From contig JALXDL010000039.1 of assembly GCA_026990385.1 (NCBI GenBank), forward strand, positions 1 through 64,000: DNA of 64,000 nucleotides. The letters are read 5' to 3'. Positions 54,390 to 62,875 of the stretch are shown here, piece after piece (position 1 is the first letter of the stretch; each line of letters begins with the position of its first letter). The notes beneath the pieces were generated by a model that saw nothing but the letters and a program-made list of their open reading frames with translations, was not told the DNA's origin and did no database searches. The stretch is from DRKI01 sp011051875. Its GTDB lineage: Bacteria > Desulfobacterota > Desulfobulbia > Desulfobulbales > Desulfobulbaceae. The translations under genes and the position numbers were made by a program.

Positions 54390-54608
54390 ACCTGTTCAGG
54401 ATTTTGCAGGTGGCCGGTTTTCCGGCCCCGGGTCCGGGATGGGCAGGCCTGTTCCCGCATTTCCCGCCGGCCACTGCCGGGACGGGCTCTCCCGGTCACC
54501 CGCAACCATGCACCACAACGTTTTGGCCTGAACTGCTGCGGTTCATACCGGGCACAGAGTCGTTGCGTGGACCGTTCAACGAACAATATTTGGAGGCATC
54601 AGACGACA

Positions 54609-54833
54609 ATGAAACCGGATATCCATCCAGAATATCACAAGATCAAAGCCACTTGCGCCTGCGGAAACGAGGTTGAACTCGGGTCCGTGCTCACCGAGAT
54701 GCATGTGGAGATCTGTTCCGCCTGCCACCCGTTTTTCACCGGCAAGCAGAAACTCATCGATACCGCGGGCCGGATCGAAAAGTTCAAGAAAAAGTATGCC
54801 AAGCACCTGGCCGGGAAAAAGAAGGACAGGTAA
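54609..54833 (+). CDS. rpmE: 50S ribosomal protein L31 (zinc-binding type)
   Basis: A 74-residue L31 with the zinc ligands of the C+ form: Cys16 and Cys18 (TCACGNEV) and the CSACHPFFTGKQK block. The signature HPFFTGKQK is clear. The GGAGG lies about 12 bases before the ATG, slightly far. It is followed by prfA. Confidence 0.95.
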   Translation: MKPDIHPEYHKIKATCACGNEVELGSVLTEMHVEICSACHPFFTGKQKLIDTAGRIEKFKKKYAKHLAGKKKDR

Positions 54834-54895
54834 TCCTGCCCGGTCCGGAGACGACTGTCACCGGCCGTGTTCCCTGTCCGGCCGCTGCCTGAACC

Positions 54896-55966
54896 ATGTT
54901 TGAAAACCTTGCCGACATCGACGAGAGGCTCCTCTCCCTGGAGCATCAGCTTTCCGATCCCGCCCTGGTCAATGATCGGAAGCGGTACCGGGAGGTGGTG
55001 CGCGAGCATGCCCATGTCACCAGGCTGACGGAACTCTACAGCCGGTACCTCAAGGTCAGCCGGGAACTGGAGGAGAACAGGGAGCTGATCCGCGACGAGG
55101 CCGAGGATCCGGAGCTGGCCGAGCTGGCACGTGCCGAGCAGGAGGACCTGACCGCGGAGCAGCAGAAGCTGGAAGAGCAGATCCGGCTCCTGCTCCTGCC
55201 CAGGGACCCCAACGATGACAAGAACATCTTCCTCGAGATCCGCGCCGGAACCGGTGGTGACGAGGCAGCCCTCTTTGTCGCCGACCTGTTCAGGATGTAC
55301 AGCCGCTACGCCGAGAGCCAGGGCTGGAAGGTGGAGGTCATGAGTTCCAGCCCCATCGGTATCGGGGGGTTCAAGGAACTGATCGCCCTGATCAGCGGTG
55401 ACCAGGTCTACTCACGGCTCAAGTACGAGGCCGGCGTGCACCGTGTGCAGCGGGTTCCCGAGACCGAGACCCAGGGCCGGATCCATACCTCGGCCGTGAC
55501 CGTTGCCGTTATCCCCGAGGCCGAGGAGGTGGATCTGAAGATCGAGCCCAACGAGCTCAAGATCGATGTCTTCCGTTCCTCCGGTCCCGGCGGCCAGTCG
55601 GTCAACACCACCGACTCGGCGGTCCGTATCACCCATCTGCCCACAGGCATGGTGGTCACCTGCCAGGATGAAAAATCACAGCACAAGAACAAGGCCAAGG
55701 CACTGCAGGTCCTGCGGGCCCGACTGCTCGACCGGATGGAGCAGGAACGGCACGACCGCATCTCCGAGGACCGCAAGAGCCAGGTCGGATCAGGAGACCG
55801 CAGCGAGCGGATCCGCACCTACAACTTCCCCCAGGGCAGGGTGACTGATCACCGGATTGGCCTGACCCTCTACAAGCTGGAGCAGGTGCTCGCCGGCGGC
55901 CTGGACGAGGTCATCCTGCCGCTCGTCACCCACTACCAGACAGAGGCCCTGAAAAACGCCAACTGA
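54896..55966 (+). CDS. prfA: Peptide chain release factor 1
   Basis: A 356-residue class I release factor for UAA and UAG. The GGQ motif (SSGPGGQSVNTTDSAVRI) and the RF1-type codon-recognition tripeptide PxT (RVPETETQGRIHTSA) identify RF1 rather than RF2. The next gene, prmC, encodes the enzyme that methylates this GGQ glutamine. Confidence 0.96.
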   Translation: MFENLADIDERLLSLEHQLSDPALVNDRKRYREVVREHAHVTRLTELYSRYLKVSRELEENRELIRDEAEDPELAELARAEQEDLTAEQQKLEEQIRLLLLPRDPNDDKNIFLEIRAGTGGDEAALFVADLFRMYSRYAESQGWKVEVMSSSPIGIGGFKELIALISGDQVYSRLKYEAGVHRVQRVPETETQGRIHTSAVTVAVIPEAEEVDLKIEPNELKIDVFRSSGPGGQSVNTTDSAVRITHLPTGMVVTCQDEKSQHKNKAKALQVLRARLLDRMEQERHDRISEDRKSQVGSGDRSERIRTYNFPQGRVTDHRIGLTLYKLEQVLAGGLDEVILPLVTHYQTEALKNAN

Positions 55967-56098
55967 ACCCGTCCCGGCCGTGACACCAGCCCCCCGGCCG
56001 GTGTGGCCCGGCACGACAGCGGCTGCCTGCGGACGTCGCTGTGGCGTGGCGGTCTTTTCTTCAGAGAATGGAACCTGGATCGGGCGGTTGTCATTGTG

Positions 56099-56120
56099 CC
56101 CCGGGATGCACGTCCCGGGG
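56099..56120 (+). terminator. Terminator-like hairpin between prfA and prmC
   Basis: CCCCGGGA and TCCCGGGG form a perfect 8-bp stem with a 6-base loop, followed by TGTTTCATT. The T run is weak, so read-through into prmC is likely. Confidence 0.4.
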
Positions 56121-56148
56121 TGTTTCATTGGAGTATGAGTATGCCTGC

Positions 56149-57090
56149 ATGGTGCACCGGGAGGCGAAGCGGATCGGTGAAACGCTCGGTTTGGGTGGAA
56201 AAGATCTCCGTGGCCAGGTGCGTATAGAAACCCTTCTGGCCGGGGCCGAAGAGCGGCTGCGCCGGGCCGGTCTCGATGACAGCAGGATGGAGGCGGAGCG
56301 TCTCCTCGGGGAGTTCCTGGGCATGAGCCGAAGCGAACTCTTCCTGCATGCCGGTGACAGGGTGACCGCGGCGGACCTGGTCCGTTTTCGCCGGGTGCTC
56401 GAGCGGCGGTGCCGGCGGGAGCCGCTGCAGTACATCTTCGGCAGCCTGGAATTCTGGTCCCTGGAGTTTGTTGTCTCGCCCGCTGTGCTCGTGCCCAGGC
56501 CGGAGACCGAGTTTCTCCTGGAACACGCGCTCGCCACGGTCCGGGGAGAACCAGGCCCGCCGCCGCGGCTGGCCCTTGACCTGTGCACGGGCAGCGGTGT
56601 CATCGCGGTCGTCCTGGCCCTGGAGCTGGGCTGTCCCGTCCTGGCCGTCGACTGTTCCGCCGCCGCCCTGGCCGTTGCCCGGCGCAACGTGGTGCGCCAC
56701 CGGGTCGCGGACAGGGTCATGCCGTTGTGCGCGGATCTCCTGTCCGCGGTTTCCTCCCGCCCCTATTTCGATCTCCTGATCAGCAATCCGCCCTATGTGG
56801 CCGAACATGAGCTGGAGAGGCTGGAGCCGGAGGTGCGGCAGTGGGAGCCCAGGCTCGCCCTGGCCGGCGGCGCGGACGGACTTGATGTCATCCGGCGCAT
56901 TGCCGCGGGCAGCGCCCGCTGCCTTCGGCCCGGCGGCTGGCTGTTTATGGAGATCGGCTGTGATCAGCGCGGGCCGGTGCTCTCCCTGTTTTCCAGGCAG
57001 GAGTACGGGTTTGCCGATGTGGCGGTGTTTCCCGATCTTGCCGGCCGGCCGCGGGTCCTGCAGGCGCGAAAGAGGTGCGGCGCCGTGTAA
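56149..57090 (+). CDS. prmC: Release factor glutamine methyltransferase PrmC
   Basis: About 313 residues. It has an N-terminal helical domain (IETLLAGAEERLRRAGLDDSRMEAERLLGEFLG) and a SAM-dependent methyltransferase domain with DLCTGSGVIAV and the NPPY motif (LLISNPPYVAEHEL). It methylates the GGQ glutamine of release factors. The start is uncertain: ATG at 56149 is used. GTG at 56218 would give the more usual length of about 290. Confidence 0.92.
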   Translation: MVHREAKRIGETLGLGGKDLRGQVRIETLLAGAEERLRRAGLDDSRMEAERLLGEFLGMSRSELFLHAGDRVTAADLVRFRRVLERRCRREPLQYIFGSLEFWSLEFVVSPAVLVPRPETEFLLEHALATVRGEPGPPPRLALDLCTGSGVIAVVLALELGCPVLAVDCSAAALAVARRNVVRHRVADRVMPLCADLLSAVSSRPYFDLLISNPPYVAEHELERLEPEVRQWEPRLALAGGADGLDVIRRIAAGSARCLRPGGWLFMEIGCDQRGPVLSLFSRQEYGFADVAVFPDLAGRPRVLQARKRCGAV

Positions 57091-57153
57091 CGGATACGGC
57101 CGGCCGCGCACGCGGAGGGAACGCTGTGGCCGGTCGCAATACCAGGTTGAATC

Positions 57154-58437
57154 ATGGACAAGATCATCATACACGGCGGCAGGCCGCTCACCGGAACCGT
57201 GGAGGTCAGCGGCGCCAAGAACGCGGCCCTGCCGCTCATGGCCGCCACCCTGCTCACCCCCGGCTGGCACACCCTGCACAACGTTCCTGACCTGCGCGAT
57301 ACCAGGACCATGCTCCGGGTCCTCGAGACCCTGGGCGCGGTCTGGCAGCGGCAGGGGGGCACGGTCCGCATCGATACCTCCGGCCTGACCGGGGCCGAGG
57401 CCCCCTATGAGCTGGTCAAGACCATGCGGGCCTCGGTCCTGGTCCTGGGACCGCTGCTCGGGCGGTGCGGGTATGCCCGGGTTTCGCTGCCCGGAGGCTG
57501 CGCCATCGGCGCCCGGCCCATCAACTATCACCTGCGCGGGTTCGGGAGCCTGGGGGTGACCACCACCCTGGCCCGGGGCTACGTCGAGGCAAGGGCGGGC
57601 TCCAGGTTGCGGGGCGCGACCATCTATTTTGACAAGCCATCGGTGACAGGAACCGAAAATGTTCTCATGGCCGCGGTCACGGCCGAAGGCACCACGGTGA
57701 TCAAGAATGCCGCCCGCGAGCCCGAGGTGGGCAATCTGGTGGACATGCTGATCGGGATGGGCGCCGAGATCGAGGGCAGGGACAGCGACCGGCTCGTGGT
57801 CCACGGGGTCGACACCCTGGTTCCCGCCGAGGCGACCATCATCCCGGACCGGATCGAGACCGGCACCTACCTGATCGCGGTGGGCGCCACGGGCGGCAGG
57901 GTGACCATAACCGGCTGTATGCCGTCCCACCTGCCGTCCCTCACCGAAAAGTTGCACGCGGCCGGCGTCACCGTCGAGCAGGAGGACAACGCCTTCACCG
58001 TCTCCTGTCCGCAGCGGTCCGGCAGGAGCGAGTGTCCCCTGGTGAGCGTTGATATCACCACCCTGCCGTATCCCGGCTTTCCCACCGATCTCCAGGCCCA
58101 GTTCATGGCCCTGATGGTCCTGGGTAACGGTGTCTCCATCATCCACGAGACGATCTTCGAGAACCGGTTCATGCACGTGGCCGAACTGCAGCGCATGGGC
58201 GCCGATATCACCATCGACGGCGCCAGCGCCATTGTCAGGGGGGTCTCCAGGGACCGGCTTTGCGGGGCACCGGTCATGGCCACCGACCTGCGGGCCTCGG
58301 CATCCCTGGTCATCGCCGGCCTGGCCGCCTCCGGAGAGACCGAGATCTCCAGGATCTATCACCTGGAGCGGGGCTATGAAAAGATGGTGGAGAAGCTGCG
58401 CCGGCTCGGCGCCGACATCCGGCGGGTGCGGGAATAG
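57154..58437 (+). CDS. murA: UDP-N-acetylglucosamine 1-carboxyvinyltransferase
   Basis: A 427-residue enzyme, first committed step of peptidoglycan synthesis. It keeps Cys116 in the loop PGGCAIGARP, the residue alkylated by fosfomycin, so it is expected to be fosfomycin-sensitive. The GAKNAALPLMAA N-terminal motif is visible. It converges with the kinase gene downstream. Confidence 0.96.
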   Translation: MDKIIIHGGRPLTGTVEVSGAKNAALPLMAATLLTPGWHTLHNVPDLRDTRTMLRVLETLGAVWQRQGGTVRIDTSGLTGAEAPYELVKTMRASVLVLGPLLGRCGYARVSLPGGCAIGARPINYHLRGFGSLGVTTTLARGYVEARAGSRLRGATIYFDKPSVTGTENVLMAAVTAEGTTVIKNAAREPEVGNLVDMLIGMGAEIEGRDSDRLVVHGVDTLVPAEATIIPDRIETGTYLIAVGATGGRVTITGCMPSHLPSLTEKLHAAGVTVEQEDNAFTVSCPQRSGRSECPLVSVDITTLPYPGFPTDLQAQFMALMVLGNGVSIIHETIFENRFMHVAELQRMGADITIDGASAIVRGVSRDRLCGAPVMATDLRASASLVIAGLAASGETEISRIYHLERGYEKMVEKLRRLGADIRRVRE

Positions 58438-58516
58438 GGGGGTGCAGCAGGCCCGGCCATTCCACCATGGCGCAGCCGGGGGGACGTTGCCGTTGAATGC
58501 CGGCAGTTCCCCTCTT

Positions 58517-60220
58517 TCACGCTGCCGGCAGGGGCTGGGGCAGGAGAATGGAGATGGTACAGCCCCTGCCGGGTGCGGTGTCGACCTGGATGGTACCGCC
58601 ATGGTGTTCGACGATTTGGCGGACAATGGCGAGCCCCAGACCGGTTCCGGACTCCCGGGTGGTGAAAAAGGGCTCGAACATCCGCTTCCTGGTCTCCGGC
58701 TCCAGGCCCGGTCCCTGGTCAATGACATCGATACGGCTGACATTGCGGCCCTGCCACCGGTCTTCATCCGCCCGGACGCTCACCCCTCCTTCCCTGTCCT
58801 CCACTGCCTGGCAACTGTTTGTCAGCAGGTGCATGATCACGGTCTGTATCTGCTGACGGTCTCCCCAGCAGTCCATGGTCTCGTTGATCTCCACCTCGAT
58901 ATCACAGCCGGCCAGTCCCTCCATGCGCAGGGAATCAATGGCCTCCCGGACCAGCCGCCGCAGGTTGAACCATTCGTTCTGAACCGGCGCCGGCCTGGCG
59001 AACTGGAGGAAGTTGTTGATGATCTTGGCCATGCGGTCCGACTCGCGCAGGATGATCTCGGTGAGGGTCTGCCGGGTTGCGGCTGATTCGGCGGGACCCT
59101 CCGTATCCAGGGCCAGGACCTGGGCCGAGCCGGAGATGGCAGCCAGGGGGTTGCGGAAATCGTGGGCAATGGAGGCGGAGAGTTCACCGATGGCGGCCAT
59201 CTTTTCACGCTCGCGCAGCTTCTGTTCCATCTTTTCGATCTTGCTGATATCCTGCAGGGTGATCACTTTGCAGTTGGAACAGGGGGCCGGATCATCGGGA
59301 TCCTCTGCCGGCATGTTGAGCCGGGCAAAGGAATAGCCCACCCGGATCATCTTGCCCTCCTTTTTTTCCAGGTCGATCACCTGCCGGTGTCGTTTCTCCT
59401 CGAGAATGATCTCCGGGAAACAGGTTCCCAGCTTCCGGCCGACCACCTCCCCGGCCGGATAGCCGGTGATCCGTGCCGCAGCCCGGTTGAAGGAGGTGAT
59501 CATGTTTCGTTCGTCAATGGTAATGATACCGGTGGTGATATCGTCGAAGATCTGTTTGTAGAGCAGGGACAGGCGATCAAATTCCAGGGTGGTCCGGTGC
59601 AGTGCCTCCTCGGTCGTCCGCAACCGCTGGGCCAGCATGCCGCTGATCAGTGCGATGATAAAGAAGGTCAGGCCGTACACGGCGAACAGGTTGGTCGTCC
59701 GCAGGGGATTGGCGGTCTGCACGTAGGCGGTATGGTGAAAAAAAGAAGGGACCAGGCCAAAGTACTCGGCCAGCAGCACCAGGGCGTAGAGAATGGTGGC
59801 TGCTGCGGCCGGGATCAGGCCGCCGATCCGGTACAGGATCAGGCCGCCGGCCACGATGGGGAAGATGAACACCGGCGTGAAGATGGACTGGCTGCAGCCG
59901 GTGCCATAGACCAGCAGCGCCGTGAAGACCGTGTCGGAGAGGAGCTGGATCAGGCCGAAGCGGCGCAGGTGGGCGTGTTTTTTCTGCAGGATCGCGGCCG
60001 AGCCCACGGAATAGATATAGATCACCGAGAGCATGGCCAGGATGATGACCGGCGGCGGCAGGATCACCGACAACCCCATGGACTGGAGGAGGGCGGTGAT
60101 GCCGATGAGCAGGGTGAAGAGGATGACCCGGATCAGGAGCAGCCAGAGGATGTGGCGGCGGAGCTGACCGGCCGAGTCGTCCGCCGGCGAGAGGGAATGG
60201 AACAATCTGCACATTGTCAT
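58517..60220 (-). CDS. pilS: PilS-like sensor histidine kinase
   Basis: A 567-residue membrane kinase. About six N-terminal membrane segments (about 22-200) precede a PAS domain (about 220-330), which includes a small CSNC motif. The phospho-accepting His is in SIAHDFRNPLAAISGS, and the ATPase domain has DQGPGLEP and GTGLGLAIV. The layout is that of PilS-type kinases. It follows the sigma54 regulator gene by 50 bases. No pilus genes are in the window, so the pathway is by analogy. Confidence 0.85.
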   Translation of the reverse strand: MTMCRLFHSLSPADDSAGQLRRHILWLLLIRVILFTLLIGITALLQSMGLSVILPPPVIILAMLSVIYIYSVGSAAILQKKHAHLRRFGLIQLLSDTVFTALLVYGTGCSQSIFTPVFIFPIVAGGLILYRIGGLIPAAAATILYALVLLAEYFGLVPSFFHHTAYVQTANPLRTTNLFAVYGLTFFIIALISGMLAQRLRTTEEALHRTTLEFDRLSLLYKQIFDDITTGIITIDERNMITSFNRAAARITGYPAGEVVGRKLGTCFPEIILEEKRHRQVIDLEKKEGKMIRVGYSFARLNMPAEDPDDPAPCSNCKVITLQDISKIEKMEQKLREREKMAAIGELSASIAHDFRNPLAAISGSAQVLALDTEGPAESAATRQTLTEIILRESDRMAKIINNFLQFARPAPVQNEWFNLRRLVREAIDSLRMEGLAGCDIEVEINETMDCWGDRQQIQTVIMHLLTNSCQAVEDREGGVSVRADEDRWQGRNVSRIDVIDQGPGLEPETRKRMFEPFFTTRESGTGLGLAIVRQIVEHHGGTIQVDTAPGRGCTISILLPQPLPAA

Positions 60221-60270
60221 GATTCTGTCCGAAAAAAGGACGGCCCTGAACCGGCGCTCCCGGATGGAGA

Positions 60271-61692
60271 TCAGGCGATGCCGTATTTCTTGGTCTTGTA
60301 GCGAAGGGAACGGAAGCTGATCTTGAGCAGGTCCGCGGCCCGCATCTTGGAGTTGTCGGCCCGCTTGAGGGCATGGCGGATCATCTTTTTTTCCAGCTCG
60401 ACCAGGATCTCCTCCATGCCGCGTTCGAAGAGTTCATTCTCGTTCTCGGCCGCGACAAACATGGCCCCGGGGGCTGGTTCCGGGGCAGATTCTCTTTCCT
60501 GGCGGTGGAGGGAGAGGATGAGACTCTCGGGCAGGATGATGTTGGACGATTCCAGGGCAACGCCCCGTTCGATGATGTTTTCCAGTTCCCGCACGTTGCC
60601 CGGAAAGTCGTACTGCATCAGGACTTCCATGCCGTAGGAGGAGATGGTCTGCACCTCCTTGCCCAGGATCCGCGAGTATTTCCTGAGAAAATGCTCCACC
60701 AGTTTCGGAACGTCACCCTTGCGTTCCCTGAGTGGCGGCACCCGGATGGGAACCACGGCCAGGCGGTAGTAGAGATCCTCCCGGAAACGGCCGGCCATGA
60801 TCTCCTCTTCCAGGATGCGGTTGGTTGCCGCTATGATGCGCACGTTGACCCGCCGGGTCCGGGTCGAGCCCACGGGCATGAACTCCCGCTCCTGCAGGAC
60901 CCGCAGCAGTTTGGTCTGGATGATGGGGGTCAGCTCGCCGATCTCGTCGAGAAAGGCGGTACCGCCATCAGCCTGCTGGAAGAGCCCGGCCTTGTCGGCA
61001 ATGGCGCCGGTAAAGGAGCCCTTGACGTGGCCGAAAAGTTCCGATTCCAGGAGGCTTTCCGGGATGGCGCTGCAGGTGATGGGTACAAAGGGTTTGTCCG
61101 CGACCCGGGAATGGTTGTGGATCGCCTTGGCCACCAGCTCCTTGCCGGTCCCGGATTCGCCGTAGATGAGGACATTGGCCGGGGTAGGGGCGATGCGCTT
61201 GATGAGATCGAAGATCTTGAGCATCTCCGGGCTCTGGCCGATGATCTCGGGAAATTCGTCCTCGACCGGTGTGGAGATCCCTGCGTTTTTCCGGGCCGTG
61301 GCCGACTTGATGACCCCCTTGATCTCTGCAACATTGAACGGCTTGGTGATGTAATCAAAGGCCCCGTTTTTCATGGCTGTCACCGCATCTTCCGGCGAGG
61401 CAAAGGCGGTGATCATGATGACCGGCAGCTCGGGACATTCGGCCTTCAGTTCGGCCAAAAGCTCCAGGCCGTTCATGCCGGGCATGCGGATATCGGAGAT
61501 GACCAGATCGAATTCTCTCTGCCGGGCCAGTTCGAGCGCGCCGGGTCCGTCCGCGGCCAGGGCGATCTCGTAGCCTTCTTTCTCAAGCAGGATCTTGAGA
61601 AACTGGCGCATGCTCAGTTCATCGTCGACAACAAGGATTGCGGCCATGGAAGAAGGATTGCTGCCTTGGGGATTGAAAGTGGTTTCTTGCAT
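60271..61692 (-). CDS. pilR: PilR-like sigma54-dependent response regulator
   Basis: About 473 residues: receiver domain (ILVVDDELSM, phospho-Asp in ISDIRMPG), AAA+ domain (GESGTGKELVAKAIH; sigma54-contact loop GSFTGA in place of GAFTGA) and a Fis-type HTH ending ISFRSLRYKTKKYGIA, which is typical of PilR. It activates sigma54 promoters when phosphorylated. The start is uncertain. ATG at 61692 is used. ATG at 61647 sits right at the receiver domain. Neither has a good ribosome site. Confidence 0.88.
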   Translation of the reverse strand: MQETTFNPQGSNPSSMAAILVVDDELSMRQFLKILLEKEGYEIALAADGPGALELARQREFDLVISDIRMPGMNGLELLAELKAECPELPVIMITAFASPEDAVTAMKNGAFDYITKPFNVAEIKGVIKSATARKNAGISTPVEDEFPEIIGQSPEMLKIFDLIKRIAPTPANVLIYGESGTGKELVAKAIHNHSRVADKPFVPITCSAIPESLLESELFGHVKGSFTGAIADKAGLFQQADGGTAFLDEIGELTPIIQTKLLRVLQEREFMPVGSTRTRRVNVRIIAATNRILEEEIMAGRFREDLYYRLAVVPIRVPPLRERKGDVPKLVEHFLRKYSRILGKEVQTISSYGMEVLMQYDFPGNVRELENIIERGVALESSNIILPESLILSLHRQERESAPEPAPGAMFVAAENENELFERGMEEILVELEKKMIRHALKRADNSKMRAADLLKISFRSLRYKTKKYGIA

Positions 61693-61973
61693 CAGTTTAG
61701 CGTCAACGGACAAGTGAAGTCAATCACTATTCGTTACAGCGTGTTGCGTCCGGACGTGCCGCAGGGCGGCCGGGTCTGCCGATCCGCGGCCGTGTTTTTC
61801 CGGGCATGGACCGGCCCGATCCTGCCTTGCCGCTGACAGGGGGAAGGCCGGGTCATCATGGTTTACATTCCAGGCGAAATTGGGTATCATGACCGGCGAA
61901 TCAGCGTCCGCGGGCCGGGCCGGGCCGCGGCGGCTCGTGCCCTTACCTCTGAACCGACTGCTGCGGAGGAGAT

Positions 61974-62767
61974 GTGACCACCAGCCAGGACCAGCTTGAC
62001 AAGCAGACATTGACCGAACACCTGGCAGAACTGCGTTCCTGCCTCATCATCTCCCTGGGCGCGGTGGCCGTCGGTTTTGCAGTGGCCTACAGCTTCATCC
62101 GTCCCATTGCCGACTGGTTTTTCCGGCCCCTGGTCCGGGTGCTGCCGCCTGGCAGGACGCTCATCTTCATCTCGTACCAGGAAGGGTTTTTTTTTATCTG
62201 AAGTTGGCCCTGGTCTGCGGTATACTGCTGGCCAGCCCGGTCATCTTTCTCCAGATCTGGCGTTTTGTCGCCCCCGGACTCTACCAGCATGAAAAACGGG
62301 TCCTTCTTCCCTTTGCCGCTGTCTCCACGTTCTGTTTTCTCGGCGGCGCAGCCTTTGGTTATTTTATCGTCTTTCCGCCGGCCTTCCGCTTTCTCATCGG
62401 CTATTCCAGCGAGATCCTGGATCCCATGCCGGCGGTCAGCGAGTACTTCTCGCTCTCGCTCCGGCTGCTGCTTGCCTTCGGGGTTGTTTTTGAACTGCCT
62501 GTCTTCATGGTCTTTCTGGCCAAGATCGGCCTTGTCGACACATCGTTTCTCAGGAGAAACCGCAAGTATGCCCTGCTGGTCGCCTTCATCGTTGCCGCCG
62601 TGCTCACCCCGACACCGGACGTGGTGAACCAGCTCTTCATGGCCGTACCGCTCATCGTGCTGTATGAAGTCAGTATCGCTGCGGTGGCCCTATTCGCGCC
62701 CAGGCCGTTTTCCGGGTTTGCCAGGCAGGAGGACGGCGATCCGGGCGGGCAGCAACCGTCCGCCTGA
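61974..62767 (+). CDS. tatC: Tat translocase subunit TatC, interrupted by a frameshift in a T9 run
   Basis: The first frame (from GTG 61974, after GGAGGAGAT) encodes the normal TatC start (TLTEHLAELRSCLIIS) and runs to SYQEGFFF, then hits TGA at 62199-62201. The second frame continues the protein (YLKLALVCGILLASPVIFLQIWRFVAPGLY) to 62767. The break is at nine T residues (62187-62195). A -1 shift there gives a full 264-residue TatC with six membrane segments. TatC is the receptor for twin-arginine signals such as that of the molybdoenzyme in this window. Possible causes are a sequencing error, slippage-dependent expression or a real mutation. Confidence 0.88.
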
Positions 62768-62875
62768 CCGGTATCCGGCCCTGCATCGCCGTTGGCCCGG
62801 ATGCAGGATGGGAGGGCGACCGGCAGCCGGGAACATCACCAGTCCAGACAACACTATTACCGCAGGAGGTGTATC

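Larger units (their letters stand above)
54215..54608. other. Intergenic region rho / rpmE
   Basis: No gene is seen. It contains a likely rho terminator and an AT-rich palindrome, listed separately, and presumably the promoter of the rpmE-prfA-prmC-murA run. Confidence 0.45.

Noticed and set aside
56125..58767. 880-codon minus-strand open frame across prmC and murA
   Set aside because: It is antisense to two clear housekeeping genes, has low-complexity Gly/Pro/Asp/His-rich translation and no known motif. GC-rich DNA commonly leaves such frames open.
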